Shown: positions 55,214 through 64,000, counted from the stretch's first letter. The stretch: DNA of 64,000 nt from Thiomonas arsenitoxydans (GCF_000253115.1 NC_014145.1:930001-994000); one strand, 5' to 3'. Numbers and translations: made by a program. The notes: a model not told the origin generated them from the letters alone.

Positions 55214-55885
55214 TCAGGGCGCAGTGTCCTGCTCCAGCGGCAGCCCGGCTGCCTGCCATTCCGGCACGCCCTCGGCGATCTTGCGGGCGCGAAAGCCGCG
55301 CTCGACCAGCAGCTTTACCGCCGTGTCGGACATCACGCAGAACGGCCCGCGGCAATAGGCCACGATCTCCTTGCCGCGTGGCAGTTCGCGCAGACGCGCC
55401 TCCAGTTCTGGTAGCGGGAGCGAGCGTGCCTCGGGTAGATGCACGGTGCGGTATTCGGCTTCCGGGCGCACGTCGATCAGCACCACATCGCCCTTGCGCA
55501 CCTTGTCCAGCAGGGTCTGGCTGCTCTCCAGCGTGAGACGCTCGGGGCCGGAGAACAAGCGCTGCATCACCACCTGCAGATCGGCCACATGCGCCTCGGC
55601 CACGCTGCGCAGCGCCACCCACAGCGCGGCCACGTCGGCGCCACTCAGGCGATAGATGCGGCTCTTGCCGTCTTGGCGCACCTGCACCAGCTGCGCGCCC
55701 TTGAGCACGCGCAAATGCGCGCTGGCGAGCTTGATGTCGATGGCGGCCTCGCGCGCCAGCGCCTCCACCGGCTTTTCGCCCTGCGCCAGAATTTCCAGCA
55801 GCTCCAGCCGCTTAGGGCTGGACACGGCCGCGCCGATTCGGGCGACTTGTTCATACAGATGGTTTTTTAGTTCGCGTGAGTTCAT
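55214..55885 (-). CDS. ArsR-family repressor fused to a rhodanese domain
   Basis: The 223-residue protein has an ArsR-type winged helix in residues 1-100 (SSPKRLELLEILAQGEKPVE, then LASAHLRVLKGAQLVQVRQD) and a rhodanese domain in 125-223 (VLIDVRPEAEYRTVHLPEAR, active-site Cys in EIVAYCRGPFCVMS). No classical ArsR metal-binding Cys cluster is seen in the helix-turn-helix part, so sensing may be by the rhodanese cysteines. It is the first gene of an operon with the MFS transporter and is divergent from moxR. Confidence 0.9.
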   Translation of the reverse strand: MNSRELKNHLYEQVARIGAAVSSPKRLELLEILAQGEKPVEALAREAAIDIKLASAHLRVLKGAQLVQVRQDGKSRIYRLSGADVAALWVALRSVAEAHVADLQVVMQRLFSGPERLTLESSQTLLDKVRKGDVVLIDVRPEAEYRTVHLPEARSLPLPELEARLRELPRGKEIVAYCRGPFCVMSDTAVKLLVERGFRARKIAEGVPEWQAAGLPLEQDTAP

Positions 55886-56041
55886 GAAAAATACTCTAAC
55901 GAACGCGCGAATGTTTGTCCATCAAGAGTTTCCATGAGGCCCGCGTGCCGGGCTTCGGGTTCCTCCGCTACGTCGCGCTTGGTGAGACTCTTATGATCAG
56001 CCCATGCGCATGCGTTCAATGCGTTCAAATCCACAAACACG

Positions 56042-57016
56042 ATGACCTACCCGCACCAGACCGAAGTCGCCGCCTTGCGCGAGCAACTCAGCACCGACAT
56101 CGTCGGCCAGACGGCGCTGCTCGACCGTCTGGTCATCGGCCTGCTCACCGGCGGCCATCTGCTGCTCGAAGGGCTGCCCGGGCTGGCCAAGACCACTGCG
56201 GTCAAGGCGCTCGCCAGCCGGGTGCATGCCAGTTTTCAGCGGGTGCAGTTCACCCCCGATCTGCTGCCGGGCGACCTCACCGGCACCGAGGTGTTCAACC
56301 CCGCCGAAGGCACGGTGCGCTTTGTGCGCGGGCCGCTGTTTCACGACATCGTGCTGGCCGACGAGATCAACCGCGCACCGGCCAAGGTGCAGTCGGCCCT
56401 GCTCGAAGCCATGCAGGAGCGGCAGATCACCGTGGGCGGCGTGAGCTACCCGCTGCCGCCGCTGTTCTTCGTGCTGGCCACGCAGAATCCGCTCGAACAG
56501 GCGGGCACCTATGCGCTGCCCGAGGCGCAGCTCGACCGCTTCCTGCTGCATGTGCGGCTGGACTATCCGGCGGCCGATGAAGAACTGCGCATTCTGCAAC
56601 TGCACCTGCAGGCCAGCGACCCGACGCGCAGCCTGGGCGGTGGCCCGGCGCCAGCGGTGGACGTGCCCACCGTGCTCGCGGCGCGTCAGGAGGTCTTGCA
56701 AGTGCATGTGGCCGAGAGCTTGCAGCGCGCCATCGTCGATCTAGTGCGCGCCACCCGCGCCCCGCAGCAGCGCTTGGCGGGCATGGACGGCGTGGTGGCT
56801 GCGGGGGCTTCTCCGCGCGCGGTGCTGGCGCTGGCGCATGCCGCGCGGGCGTTGGCCTATTTGCGCGGGCGCGACTTCGTGCTGCCCGACGACGTCATGG
56901 CGCTTGCGCCCGATGTGCTGCGTCACCGCATCGTGCTCTCGCTCGACGCCGGGCTGCGCGCGGTGAGCTGCGACGCGCTGATCGCCGATCTGCTGGCCGC
57001 CACCCAGTGGCCTTGA
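56042..57016 (+). CDS. MoxR-type AAA+ ATPase
   Basis: The 324-residue ATPase opens the Bat operon. Walker A is GLPGLAKTTAVKALA near residue 45, Walker B DIVLADEINRAPAKVQSALL near 105 and the sensor segment ATQNPLEQAGTYALPEAQLD near 145. MoxR proteins act as chaperones that help VWA-domain partners assemble or insert metals. The partner VWA genes follow in the operon. Confidence 0.93.
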   Translation: MTYPHQTEVAALREQLSTDIVGQTALLDRLVIGLLTGGHLLLEGLPGLAKTTAVKALASRVHASFQRVQFTPDLLPGDLTGTEVFNPAEGTVRFVRGPLFHDIVLADEINRAPAKVQSALLEAMQERQITVGGVSYPLPPLFFVLATQNPLEQAGTYALPEAQLDRFLLHVRLDYPAADEELRILQLHLQASDPTRSLGGGPAPAVDVPTVLAARQEVLQVHVAESLQRAIVDLVRATRAPQQRLAGMDGVVAAGASPRAVLALAHAARALAYLRGRDFVLPDDVMALAPDVLRHRIVLSLDAGLRAVSCDALIADLLAATQWP

Positions 57017-57029
57017 GCGCTGAACTGAC

Positions 57030-58037
57030 GTGAAGGCGATGTTCGCCATGTGGCGGCGCGAAGCGCGAGACCGCGACGTGCCGCAGGCGTCGCGCCCCTT
57101 GCTGCTGGCGGCGGACGCCGCAGCCCTGATCGCCCGGGCGCGCGGGCTGCGTCTCGCCGCGGCCACTCAGCCGGTATCGCAACGCGCGGCGGGCGACAGT
57201 CTTTCCCGCTGGACGGGGCGCGGGCTCGACTATGCCGAAAGCCGCGCCTATCAGCCCGGCGACGACCTGCGCGATCTGCACTGGCGCCTGCTCGCGCGCA
57301 CTGGCAAACCGTATGTGAAGGTACACCGCGAAGAGCACGCCCCGGCGCTGCATCTGCTGCTCGACCTGCGCCCGGGCATGACCTTTGGCACCCGCGTGCG
57401 CACCAAGGCCGAGCAGGCCGCGCGCATGCTGCTGCTGGCCTGCGCCGCGCAGACCCTCGCGGCCGAAGGCGCCACGGGTGCTGTGGGGCTGAGCCTATGG
57501 CGCGGGCCGGTGCGCAGCGCAGAACTCGGGCGCGGTCTGCTCGCGGTACAGCGCCTTGCCCAGCGTTTGCAGCAGGAACGCATCGAAGCGCTGCAGCCCG
57601 ATCACCTCGCCGAAGCGCCTGAAACCGCAGCCGCAGTTTTCGCCGCCTGGGCGCAGCGCCTGGCGCGCACCCTGCCCGAAGGCGCGCGCGTGCTGCTCGC
57701 CAGCGACGGTGCGGGCTGGGACGCTCCCGACATCGACGCCGCGCTCTGGACGCTGCGCAGCCGCGCCGAGGTACTGCTGCTGCGCGTGACCGATCCGGTC
57801 GAGGCGGGCCTGCCTGCAGACGCTGCGCTGGACGGTGCCGTCTTCGTCGATCTGGCGCGCCAGCAATCCGGCCCCTGGCCCGATGCGGCAGCCCGCGCCG
57901 CTTTTTCGCAGCGCGCTGCGCAGCACCGAACCGCCCTGTTGGCCCGCTGGCGCGCCCGCGGCCTGCGCTGCATAGCCGCCGGAGTCGATCAGAGCGATGC
58001 CGCCGTGCTGCGGGCACTGCGCGTGGCGGGGCTGTGA
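57030..58037 (+). CDS. DUF58-domain protein
   Basis: The 335-residue protein has the DUF58 signature ESRAYQPGDDLRDLHWRL near residue 72 and a VWA-like fold after it (LHLLLDLRPGMTFGT). It starts at GTG 57030 (ATG 57039 possible), 13 bases after moxR. It is cytoplasmic or membrane-peripheral and partners MoxR in this conserved operon. Its stop overlaps the next start as TGATG. Confidence 0.9.
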   Translation: MKAMFAMWRREARDRDVPQASRPLLLAADAAALIARARGLRLAAATQPVSQRAAGDSLSRWTGRGLDYAESRAYQPGDDLRDLHWRLLARTGKPYVKVHREEHAPALHLLLDLRPGMTFGTRVRTKAEQAARMLLLACAAQTLAAEGATGAVGLSLWRGPVRSAELGRGLLAVQRLAQRLQQERIEALQPDHLAEAPETAAAVFAAWAQRLARTLPEGARVLLASDGAGWDAPDIDAALWTLRSRAEVLLLRVTDPVEAGLPADAALDGAVFVDLARQQSGPWPDAAARAAFSQRAAQHRTALLARWRARGLRCIAAGVDQSDAAVLRALRVAGL

Positions 58038-58543
58038 TGGATCGACTAGCCGCACTCGCCGACATTCTTCCCCCGCTGCCGCCAGCGCCCCTGCCGCCCG
58101 CGCCGTGGTGGCAGACGCCGCTGCCGTGGCTGGCGCTGGTCTTTGCGCTGGCGCTGTGTGTCTGGGTGCTGCTGGGCTGGCGGCGTGGTCGGGTGTGGCG
58201 GCTGCTGCGGGCGCAGGCTCGCGCAGTGTTGCAACGCGAAACGCAAGGGCCGCAGACCTCGCAGTTGACGACGGAACTGACAACGCAGTTGGCGACCCAT
58301 CTAGCCGCGCAATTACGCCTCGCCTTGCCGGAGGCCGGTTGGCCGCAGCCCCTGCGCACCGCCTTCGACGCCCTGCGCTTTGCCCCGGCCAGCGCAGAAA
58401 CGTCGATCACCCTGAAAGCCGCCGCGCAGACGCTCGAATCCGCCGCCACCCAAGCCCTGCGCGCCGCCTGGTGGGGCAGAGCGCGCGCCTATGCGGCCTT
58501 CGTCCACAGTTTGCAGCACGCTGCGTTGAAGGCCGTCCAATGA
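58037..58543 (+). CDS. DUF4381-domain membrane protein
   Basis: The 168-residue protein has a Pro-rich start (ILPPLPPAPLPPAP) and one transmembrane segment (LPWLALVFALALCVWVLLGW). An amphipathic cytoplasmic part follows, as is usual for DUF4381 proteins in Bat operons. The start ATG at 58037 shares an A with the previous TGA, and the stop overlaps the next ATG as ATGA. Confidence 0.85.
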   Translation: MDRLAALADILPPLPPAPLPPAPWWQTPLPWLALVFALALCVWVLLGWRRGRVWRLLRAQARAVLQRETQGPQTSQLTTELTTQLATHLAAQLRLALPEAGWPQPLRTAFDALRFAPASAETSITLKAAAQTLESAATQALRAAWWGRARAYAAFVHSLQHAALKAVQ

Positions 58544-59550
58544 GCGCTTGGGTCGACCTCACCTCGGGCCTGGCTGCCGTGCAATGGGCGCAGCCGCTGG
58601 CCTTGTTGCTGCTGCCACTGTCGGTCTTGCCGCTGCTGGCCGCGCGGCAGAGCGAGGCGGCACCCGAGCCCCAATTGCTACACCCCGATCTGCACGGTCT
58701 GCTGCAGGCGTCGCCGCCGCGCCGCAAGCCCCGGCTCGCGCCGGTGCTGCGCGCGCTGGCGCTGCTGGCCTTCGTGCTGGCGCTCGCGCAACCGCAGCGC
58801 GAAGGCGCATGGATCGCCGCCGCGCCCGAAGGCCGCGACATTGTGGTGCTGCTCGACACCTCGCTCACCATGAGCCTGCACGACCTCACCTGGGCGGGCA
58901 AGCCGGCCTCGCGCCTGGCCGTGGCCCAGCGCGTGTTTGCCGACTTCGCCCGCGCGCGCCAGGGCGACCGCTTCGCGCTGGTGGCCTTCGGCAGCCATGC
59001 CGCCACGCTGCTGCCGCCCACCTTCGACGCCCGCGCCGCGGGCCAGATGGCCGGGCTGCTCGCCGTGGGACAGCTCGGCCCCGATACCGCTTTAGGCGAC
59101 GCCATTGCTCTGGCGCTGCGGCAGGCAGGGGCGCTGCACGGCCTCAAACCCGTCCTCATCCTCTACACCGACGGCGGGCAGAGCAATACCGGCGCCATCA
59201 GCCCGGCCGACGCGGTGGCGCTGGCGCGGCATATGGGCGTGCGCATCTACACCGTGGAAGTCGGCACCACCCCCGACCCCGGGCGCCCCTACACCGTGCC
59301 GGCCTACGCCGGGCCGCAGCCCGATCTGCGCCTCATCGCCGAAGCCACTGGCGGACGGTTCTACTTCGCCGCCAGCGGCGGGGCGCAACAGGCGGCGGTG
59401 CGCGACATCGGTGCGCTCAACCCCCGGCTGCATCCGCCGCCCACGCGTCGCGCCGTGCAGGCGCTGTTCCTCTGGCCTTTGCTTGCCGGAGCGGCGTTGT
59501 GGTTGCTGGCGATGTGGGCTGAGGGCGCCGCATCCAGGAGCCGCAAATGA
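58540..59550 (+). CDS. batA: BatA-like VWA-domain membrane protein
   Basis: The 336-residue protein has two N-terminal hydrophobic segments, then a von Willebrand A domain with the metal site DTSLTMSLHDL (D-x-S-x-T, a variant of D-x-S-x-S) and the later ILYTDGGQSNTGAISPADAV. A C-terminal transmembrane segment (FLWPLLAGAALWLLAMW) anchors it. It is linked to aerotolerance and stress in other bacteria. ATGA overlaps join it to both neighbours. Confidence 0.9.
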   Translation: MSAWVDLTSGLAAVQWAQPLALLLLPLSVLPLLAARQSEAAPEPQLLHPDLHGLLQASPPRRKPRLAPVLRALALLAFVLALAQPQREGAWIAAAPEGRDIVVLLDTSLTMSLHDLTWAGKPASRLAVAQRVFADFARARQGDRFALVAFGSHAATLLPPTFDARAAGQMAGLLAVGQLGPDTALGDAIALALRQAGALHGLKPVLILYTDGGQSNTGAISPADAVALARHMGVRIYTVEVGTTPDPGRPYTVPAYAGPQPDLRLIAEATGGRFYFAASGGAQQAAVRDIGALNPRLHPPPTRRAVQALFLWPLLAGAALWLLAMWAEGAASRSRK

Positions 59551-61337
59551 CGACTTGGGATGCGCTCCTCACCCAGCCCTGGTTCTGGGCGCGGCCCTGG
59601 GCCTTTGTCCTGCTGGCCGTGCCGCTGCTGCTGGCCGCGCTGCGGCTGTGGCGCGCGCGCAGTGTGCGCGCTGCGGCGCTGGCCTATGCCGACGCCGCGC
59701 TGCTGCCCTTCGCCACCCGCCTGCCGTCGCCGCAGCGCTTGCGGCGCGCGCTGGCGCTCGACCTGCTGCTGTGGGCGCTGCTCGCCATCGCCTCAGCCGG
59801 GCCGCGCCAGCCGGTGAGCGTCGGCGAGGCGGGCGGCCTGCACCGCATCGCCGTGATGGTGCTGATGGATGCCAGCGCCGACGCCGCCGCAGCGAGCGCG
59901 GCGCCCATTTCCGCGCTGGAGCAGCAGCGCCTGCTGCTGGCTGCGCTGTGCCCGCAACTGCGCGGCGAACGACTCGGCTTGATCGCTTATGGCGCAGCGC
60001 GTCCGGGCGGACCGGTGGGCGCAGCGCAATTGCTGCCGCCTACCGATGACCCCGCGCTGTTCGCGCACGCCACGCAGCAGGCCCGCCCCGAAGTATTTGC
60101 CGATACGCCCGCTTCCACCACGCTGCCCGGTCTGCTCGCCCTCGCGCGCCAGCGCTTGCAACAACAAGCCAAGGGCGAAAGCGGCGCTGTGCTGCTGCTG
60201 GCTGGAGCAGGTGTTCCAGTGCCCGCAGACTTCGACGCCAGCGCGATGGGCGAGTCTTTGCGCCGCGCCCGGTTGCCGCTATTCGTCCTCGCCCTGCCGG
60301 GTCTGCCGCCCGAGAGCGCGGCGCTTTTGCGCGCAGCGGCGCAGATCAGCGGCGGCGGTTTTTCTGCCGTGACCGCAGGCCAGACCGGCGCGGACAACTG
60401 GAACGCGCTCTATGCGCGCGGCATCGCCCGCCTGCCGGTCGGGACAATCGGTCGAGCGCAGCAAATCACCGCTTGGCGCGAGCTTTACGGCCTGTTCCTG
60501 CTGCCCGCGCTGGCGCTACTGTTCTGGCGCGAGCGCCCGCGCCGCGTGCCGCCCGCCGTGGCCCTGCTGGGCTTGGCGCTGGTGCTCGGTCTGCCCCTCG
60601 CACCGCCCGCGCAGGCGCAGCCGCCCGCCTTGGTTTCTAGACCGGCCAAACTGCGCGCCGAACACGCGGCCTGGCAGGCCTGGCGGCAGGGCGACTTCGC
60701 GCGCGCGCAGGCGCTATATGCCGCCTTGCCCGGCCACGCGGCCCGCATGGGCGAAGGCGCGGCGGCCTATCGGCTGCGGCAATTTCAGGTTGCGGCGCAG
60801 GCCTTCCACCGCGCCTTGCTGCAGGCCGACACGCCCCAGCAGCGCTTCGCCGCGTTCTACAACCTGGGCGATGCCAGCCTGCACCTGCCCGGACGTACCT
60901 TGGAGGCGGTGCAAGCGTTCGACGCCGCGCTGCGCATCCGCCCCGGCGATGCCAACGCCCTGCGCAACGCCCGGCTGGCGCAACGGCAGTACGAAATCGA
61001 GCATCCGCCGAGCGATCTGGTGGGTATCGCCAAACGCGCGCCACCCATCCACCATTCACGCTTCGGCCAGCAGGGCTCGAGCACGCCTTCGCAACTGCGC
61101 CGCAAGCCGTCCAAGCAGGCTTCGGCGCCGTTGCAGCAAGCCGCGCCATTGGCGCCCGGCGGACAGCTCGCCACGGCAGGAGCAACCGCCGCCGCCCCCG
61201 CGCCTTGGCAACCGCCCACGCTCGACTGGGCCGGGGCCGACAAGCGTCTGCAACTGCTGCGCGACGCCAGCGCCGAACTGCTCGCCCAGCGCGCCGCCAT
61301 CGACACCCGCGCGGCCGCGCAGGAGGGCGCGCGATGA
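59547..61337 (+). CDS. BatB/BatC-like fusion: VWA domain plus TPR
   Basis: The 596-residue protein starts with two membrane segments and a VWA-like domain in which the metal motif is degenerate (LMDASADAA in place of D-x-S-x-S). A hydrophobic stretch follows (VALLGLALVLGLPLAPPAQA). A TPR region (residues ~440-490, for example YNLGDASLHLPGRTLEAVQA then FDAALRIRPGDANALRNARL) and a Gln/Pro/Ala-rich tail end the protein. This combines the roles of separate BatB and BatC proteins. It overlaps both neighbours by ATGA. Confidence 0.88.
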   Translation: MTTWDALLTQPWFWARPWAFVLLAVPLLLAALRLWRARSVRAAALAYADAALLPFATRLPSPQRLRRALALDLLLWALLAIASAGPRQPVSVGEAGGLHRIAVMVLMDASADAAAASAAPISALEQQRLLLAALCPQLRGERLGLIAYGAARPGGPVGAAQLLPPTDDPALFAHATQQARPEVFADTPASTTLPGLLALARQRLQQQAKGESGAVLLLAGAGVPVPADFDASAMGESLRRARLPLFVLALPGLPPESAALLRAAAQISGGGFSAVTAGQTGADNWNALYARGIARLPVGTIGRAQQITAWRELYGLFLLPALALLFWRERPRRVPPAVALLGLALVLGLPLAPPAQAQPPALVSRPAKLRAEHAAWQAWRQGDFARAQALYAALPGHAARMGEGAAAYRLRQFQVAAQAFHRALLQADTPQQRFAAFYNLGDASLHLPGRTLEAVQAFDAALRIRPGDANALRNARLAQRQYEIEHPPSDLVGIAKRAPPIHHSRFGQQGSSTPSQLRRKPSKQASAPLQQAAPLAPGGQLATAGATAAAPAPWQPPTLDWAGADKRLQLLRDASAELLAQRAAIDTRAAAQEGAR

Positions 61338-62800
61338 CCCTGGCCCGCCCCCTCGCTGCGCTGGCCCTGAGCCTCAGCCTGCTCGCCGCCGCCCGCCCCG
61401 CCGCCGCGCAGGCCAGCCTGCAATGCCGCACCGAGCCCGCCGTCGTCGTGCTCGGCCACCCGTTGCACTGGACGCTCACCGCGCGCGACCTCGCCGCGAC
61501 GCTGCCCAGCTTCACCCCCGCGCAGTTCGCGCCCGACTGGCTGCTGACCGATCAGCAAGGCGCCAGCGGCAGCACGGACGGGCACCGCGAGCAGACCGCC
61601 ACCCTCACGCTCTACCCCCTGCGCAGCGGGCGCTTGTCCCTGCCCGCCGTGCAAGCGGGCGGCGGGCGCTGCCCAGCGCAAACGCTCGATGTCGCCGCAG
61701 CCGCCAACGGCGAAGCCCCGCTGCAATGGCGCACCCGCATGACGCCCGCCCGCCCCTACGCGCTGCAAGCGCTGCGCGTGGAACTATGGGCCATCGGCGG
61801 CGGCAATCTGGCGTGGACGACGCCGCAGCCGCGCAGCGCGCAGGCGCAGATCGCGCCGCTGGCCGACACCGTGCGCACCGAAGTCATCGACGGGGTACAG
61901 CAACTTGTGCAAGTGTTCGCGTGGCGTGTGCTGCCCTTGCAGGCTGGCGAGGTGGCTATGGATTTCGGCCTGCTGCGCGCCCATGCCTTTGGCAGCCTGC
62001 GAGTCTATGCTCCGCCGCCGCTGCGCTTTACCGCGCGGGCGCTGCCGCAGTGGTGGCCGGCCGACGGACTGATCGGCGCGCCGCAGTTGCAGGTGCTCTC
62101 GGCTCCGGCCCAATTGCCCTTGGGCGACACCACCGCGTGGCGGCTGCGCTTGTCTGCCCCCGGCCTCGACCGGGCGCAGGTGCTGCGCGTAGCAAACCGC
62201 TGGAACGCTGCGCTGCCCGCCCGTTTCGGCCCTGCTGGCGTGCAGATAACCCGCGCCCAAGAATCCTCCGCCGAAGCAGGTGACACCTGGGACATCACCC
62301 TTTACCTGCGCCCGCAAAACGCGGGTCGGCTGCAAGCGCCCGCGTTGCGGCTCGACTATTTCGATCCCCGCACCGAACTACCCGCCACCGCGCGCTGGAT
62401 GCCGCCACTGCTCACCGTGATCGATGCCCGCCCGCTGCATCTCGCCATCGGCCTGGGCGGCGCCGCGGCGCTGCTCTTACTGTTGTTTGCGCTGCGTGCA
62501 GTGGGCTGCTGGGCTTGCCGTAGCTGGCGCGAGCGCCGCGCGCTGCAAGCTGTGTGGCAAGCCACCGATGCGGCAGCGCTCAAGCAAGCCTGGCTGGCGC
62601 TGCCGGCCCGGCGCGGGCTGCCGCGCGCCGCCACCCTGGCGCAATGGCTAAGCGATGCAGCCCTGCCGCCGCCGCATCCTTTGCATCTTCTTGCCGAGCG
62701 CCTGCAGCGCCATCTCTACGGGCTGCACGCAATGCCCGACTTCCCCGCACTGCGCCGTGCCATCCACGCGGCGCTGGCAGCGAGGCGGCGAAGGGAATGA
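61334..62800 (+). CDS. batD: BatD-like protein
   Basis: The 488-residue protein has a signal peptide (ALALSLSLLAAARPAAAQA) and several beta-rich extracytoplasmic domains with the early segment VLGHPLHWTLTARDL. A single transmembrane segment near the end (LHLAIGLGGAAALLLLLFAL) is followed by a cytoplasmic tail. It is the last gene of the six-gene operon. It likely forms a membrane complex with the VWA proteins. Confidence 0.87.
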   Translation: MTLARPLAALALSLSLLAAARPAAAQASLQCRTEPAVVVLGHPLHWTLTARDLAATLPSFTPAQFAPDWLLTDQQGASGSTDGHREQTATLTLYPLRSGRLSLPAVQAGGGRCPAQTLDVAAAANGEAPLQWRTRMTPARPYALQALRVELWAIGGGNLAWTTPQPRSAQAQIAPLADTVRTEVIDGVQQLVQVFAWRVLPLQAGEVAMDFGLLRAHAFGSLRVYAPPPLRFTARALPQWWPADGLIGAPQLQVLSAPAQLPLGDTTAWRLRLSAPGLDRAQVLRVANRWNAALPARFGPAGVQITRAQESSAEAGDTWDITLYLRPQNAGRLQAPALRLDYFDPRTELPATARWMPPLLTVIDARPLHLAIGLGGAAALLLLLFALRAVGCWACRSWRERRALQAVWQATDAAALKQAWLALPARRGLPRAATLAQWLSDAALPPPHPLHLLAERLQRHLYGLHAMPDFPALRRAIHAALAARRRRE

Positions 62801-62805
62801 CGCCG

Positions 62806-63090
62806 CTACAGCACCACCTTCACCATCGGATGACTGGTGAGCGCGCGGTACAGATCGTCGAGCTGCGCGCGGCTGGTGGCGCGGATGGTGCAGGTGCAGC
62901 TCAGATAGTTGCGCCCGCTGGAAGGGCGCAGCTCCATCGTCGCCGGATCGAAGTCGGGCGCGTGTTGCAGCACCACGGCGGCAATCGCATCGGCCAGGCC
63001 GTCCACATTCGCGCCCATGATTTTGATGGGGAAGTCGGACGGATATTTGATAAGACTCTCATCGCCGGGCGGGGAGGAAATCGGGTTCAT
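62806..63090 (-). CDS. ybeD: DUF493/YbeD-family protein
   Basis: The 94-residue protein has the ferredoxin-like fold of YbeD: IKYPSDFPIKIMGANVDGLA near the start and YLSCTCTIRATSRAQLDDLY, then LTSHPMVKVVL as the last strand. It is convergent with the Bat operon. In other bacteria ybeD lies next to lipB; no lipB is in the window. Function unknown. Confidence 0.9.
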   Translation of the reverse strand: MNPISSPPGDESLIKYPSDFPIKIMGANVDGLADAIAAVVLQHAPDFDPATMELRPSSGRNYLSCTCTIRATSRAQLDDLYRALTSHPMVKVVL

Positions 63091-63157
63091 GGCAACCTCA
63101 ACAGAAATACGTCTTGCCGTGAATTATCCGGGCTGACGCGGCGCGTATCCGAGACCT

Positions 63158-63385
63158 TCAGTAATGCGGCGGCAACTCGTCCCACAAACTCGTGGACGCT
63201 GATGGCTGATCGTCCGCCCGCTGGCGCTGCAATTGCCCCACCTCCCGCAACAACTGCGCGATCTGGTCTTGCTGCTTCGCCACCAAAGCGTTGAGCGCGT
63301 CGAGCAGGTCTTCCGCATAACCGAATTTTTCTTCCAGCCGGGTCAGGCGGGCGTTGATTTCAGCATCGGTGGGGGAAGGATTCAT
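63158..63385 (-). CDS. slyX: SlyX-family protein
   Basis: The 75-residue protein is a short coiled coil: INARLTRLEEKFGYAEDLLD, then ALVAKQQDQIAQLLREVGQL, ending SLWDELPPHY, with the conserved P-P-H-Y terminus of SlyX. Function unknown in the family. Confidence 0.92.
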   Translation of the reverse strand: MNPSPTDAEINARLTRLEEKFGYAEDLLDALNALVAKQQDQIAQLLREVGQLQRQRADDQPSASTSLWDELPPHY

Positions 63386-63541
63386 GGGAGTTCTTATTCA
63401 ATTCGGCGGATGAGCGAGCAAGACATTTGAGCAAATTCCCGCACGCGGCGATAAGCGCTCATGCCTCGCTCGGGATCGATGAGCGCGCGTAAAACGACCG
63501 ACATCATTCCCGCGCCGAACGCCGTGGGTGCGAAGATCGGC

Positions 63542-63961
63542 TCAAAGCGCCTCGGCGCAGAAGGTGGTCGTCGTGACGATGCGTGTGCGCCCGATGCGGC
63601 CATGTTGCAGCAGCCCGGCCCGCCGGTCGCCCGTCACCAGGTAGTCGGCCTCGCCGGTCAGCGACAGGGCCAACAAGAAGGCATCGTTCGGGTCGTCAGC
63701 CTGGATGCCGTCAGGCAGCGGCGGCAGCGTCTCCAGCACACGGGCGCGCTGCAGGTTGTTGATCATCGTGCCGATGCGGTGGGCGGGCAGAATGGCCTTG
63801 ATCTTGGGGTAGCGGCTCACCCGTCGCAGTTCATCGAATTGCACCGTTCCTGTCACCAGCTCAAAACGTGCCTCCATCCAGGCACGATAAATGGCGTCTG
63901 CTGGACGGTGCGACGAGATCAGTGCTGCCAGCAGCTCATGGGTGTCGAGGACAACCCGCAT
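63542..63961 (-). CDS. PIN-domain toxin (VapC-like)
   Basis: The 139-residue protein is a PIN-type RNase. It begins MRVVLDTHELLAALISSH with the first acidic residue, and later has QADDPNDAFLLALSLTGEAD and YLVTGDRRAGLLQ with the remaining acidic sites. It belongs to the group annotated as putative toxin component. The start overlaps the stop of the upstream gene as TGATG, so antitoxin and toxin are coupled. Confidence 0.85.
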   Translation of the reverse strand: MRVVLDTHELLAALISSHRPADAIYRAWMEARFELVTGTVQFDELRRVSRYPKIKAILPAHRIGTMINNLQRARVLETLPPLPDGIQADDPNDAFLLALSLTGEADYLVTGDRRAGLLQHGRIGRTRIVTTTTFCAEAL

Positions 63962-64000
63962 CAGTGCTCACGCGCCCACTGCACCGCTTCATCGATGAGG
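63961..64000 (-). CDS. 3' end of the cognate antitoxin gene (partial)
   Basis: Only the last 12 codons are in the window, reading LIDEAVQWAREH and TGA at 63961-63963. The stop overlaps the toxin start as TGATG. The family cannot be told from this fragment. Confidence 0.55.
   Translation of the reverse strand, partial: LIDEAVQWAREH

Overview
The window is G+C-rich DNA from a betaproteobacterium, most likely of the order Burkholderiales. The gene order moeB-ctpA-gpmA, rhodanese-grxC-secB-gpsA and rsmD-coaD-fdx/ftsY is typical of that group. A sulfur-oxidising relative such as Thiomonas would fit, but the genus is a guess from gene content.

The window has two halves. From the left edge to about 32.35 kb it is accessory DNA. 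A tyrosine integrase (30865-32223, minus) sits directly against the 3' end of a CAT-anticodon tRNA gene (32345-32421, minus), the usual arrangement of an integrative element inserted in a tRNA gene; the other end of the element was not found. The accessory half carries a winged-helix/nuclease-like protein, an SSB-like protein and a DUF433/DUF5615 toxin-antitoxin pair. It also carries an IncQ-plasmid-like replication module (small HTH gene, RepA-type helicase, RepC-type initiator) with iteron-like repeats at the 3' end of repC. Next come an SOS mutagenesis cassette (imuA-imuB-dnaE2) divergent from an SRAP/YedK gene around a LexA-like box, an A+T-richer orphan gene, two metabolic/regulatory genes, and a type I restriction-modification operon with a membrane-protein gene between hsdS and hsdR. 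A DUF927 helicase-like gene has had its 3' end split off by a recent IS21-family insertion with 9-bp target duplications. No conjugation or relaxase genes are visible, so the element is either mobilised by others or continues to the left.

From the tRNA to the right edge the window looks like ordinary chromosome. It holds an MFS exporter, a hexose-6-phosphate mutarotase, an mmsA/GMC-oxidoreductase operon with a divergent LysR regulator, moeB-ctpA-gpmA, rhodanese-grxC, secB-gpsA-pth, fdx-coaD-rsmD and ftsY. An IS1182-like element flanked by CTAG lies just after ftsY. Beyond it are a NYN-domain protein, a second PaiB-like flavoprotein, chromate transporter chrA, a cupredoxin, an ArsR-rhodanese/MFS operon, a complete MoxR-DUF58-DUF4381-VWA-VWA/TPR-BatD operon, and finally a DUF493 gene, slyX and a PIN-type toxin with the end of its antitoxin.

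The most interesting features are the IncQ-like replicon embedded in an integrative element, a family of TTTCA-N4-TGAAA palindromes near the left edge, the SOS cassette paired with an abasic-site protein, and the extra membrane gene inside the restriction operon.
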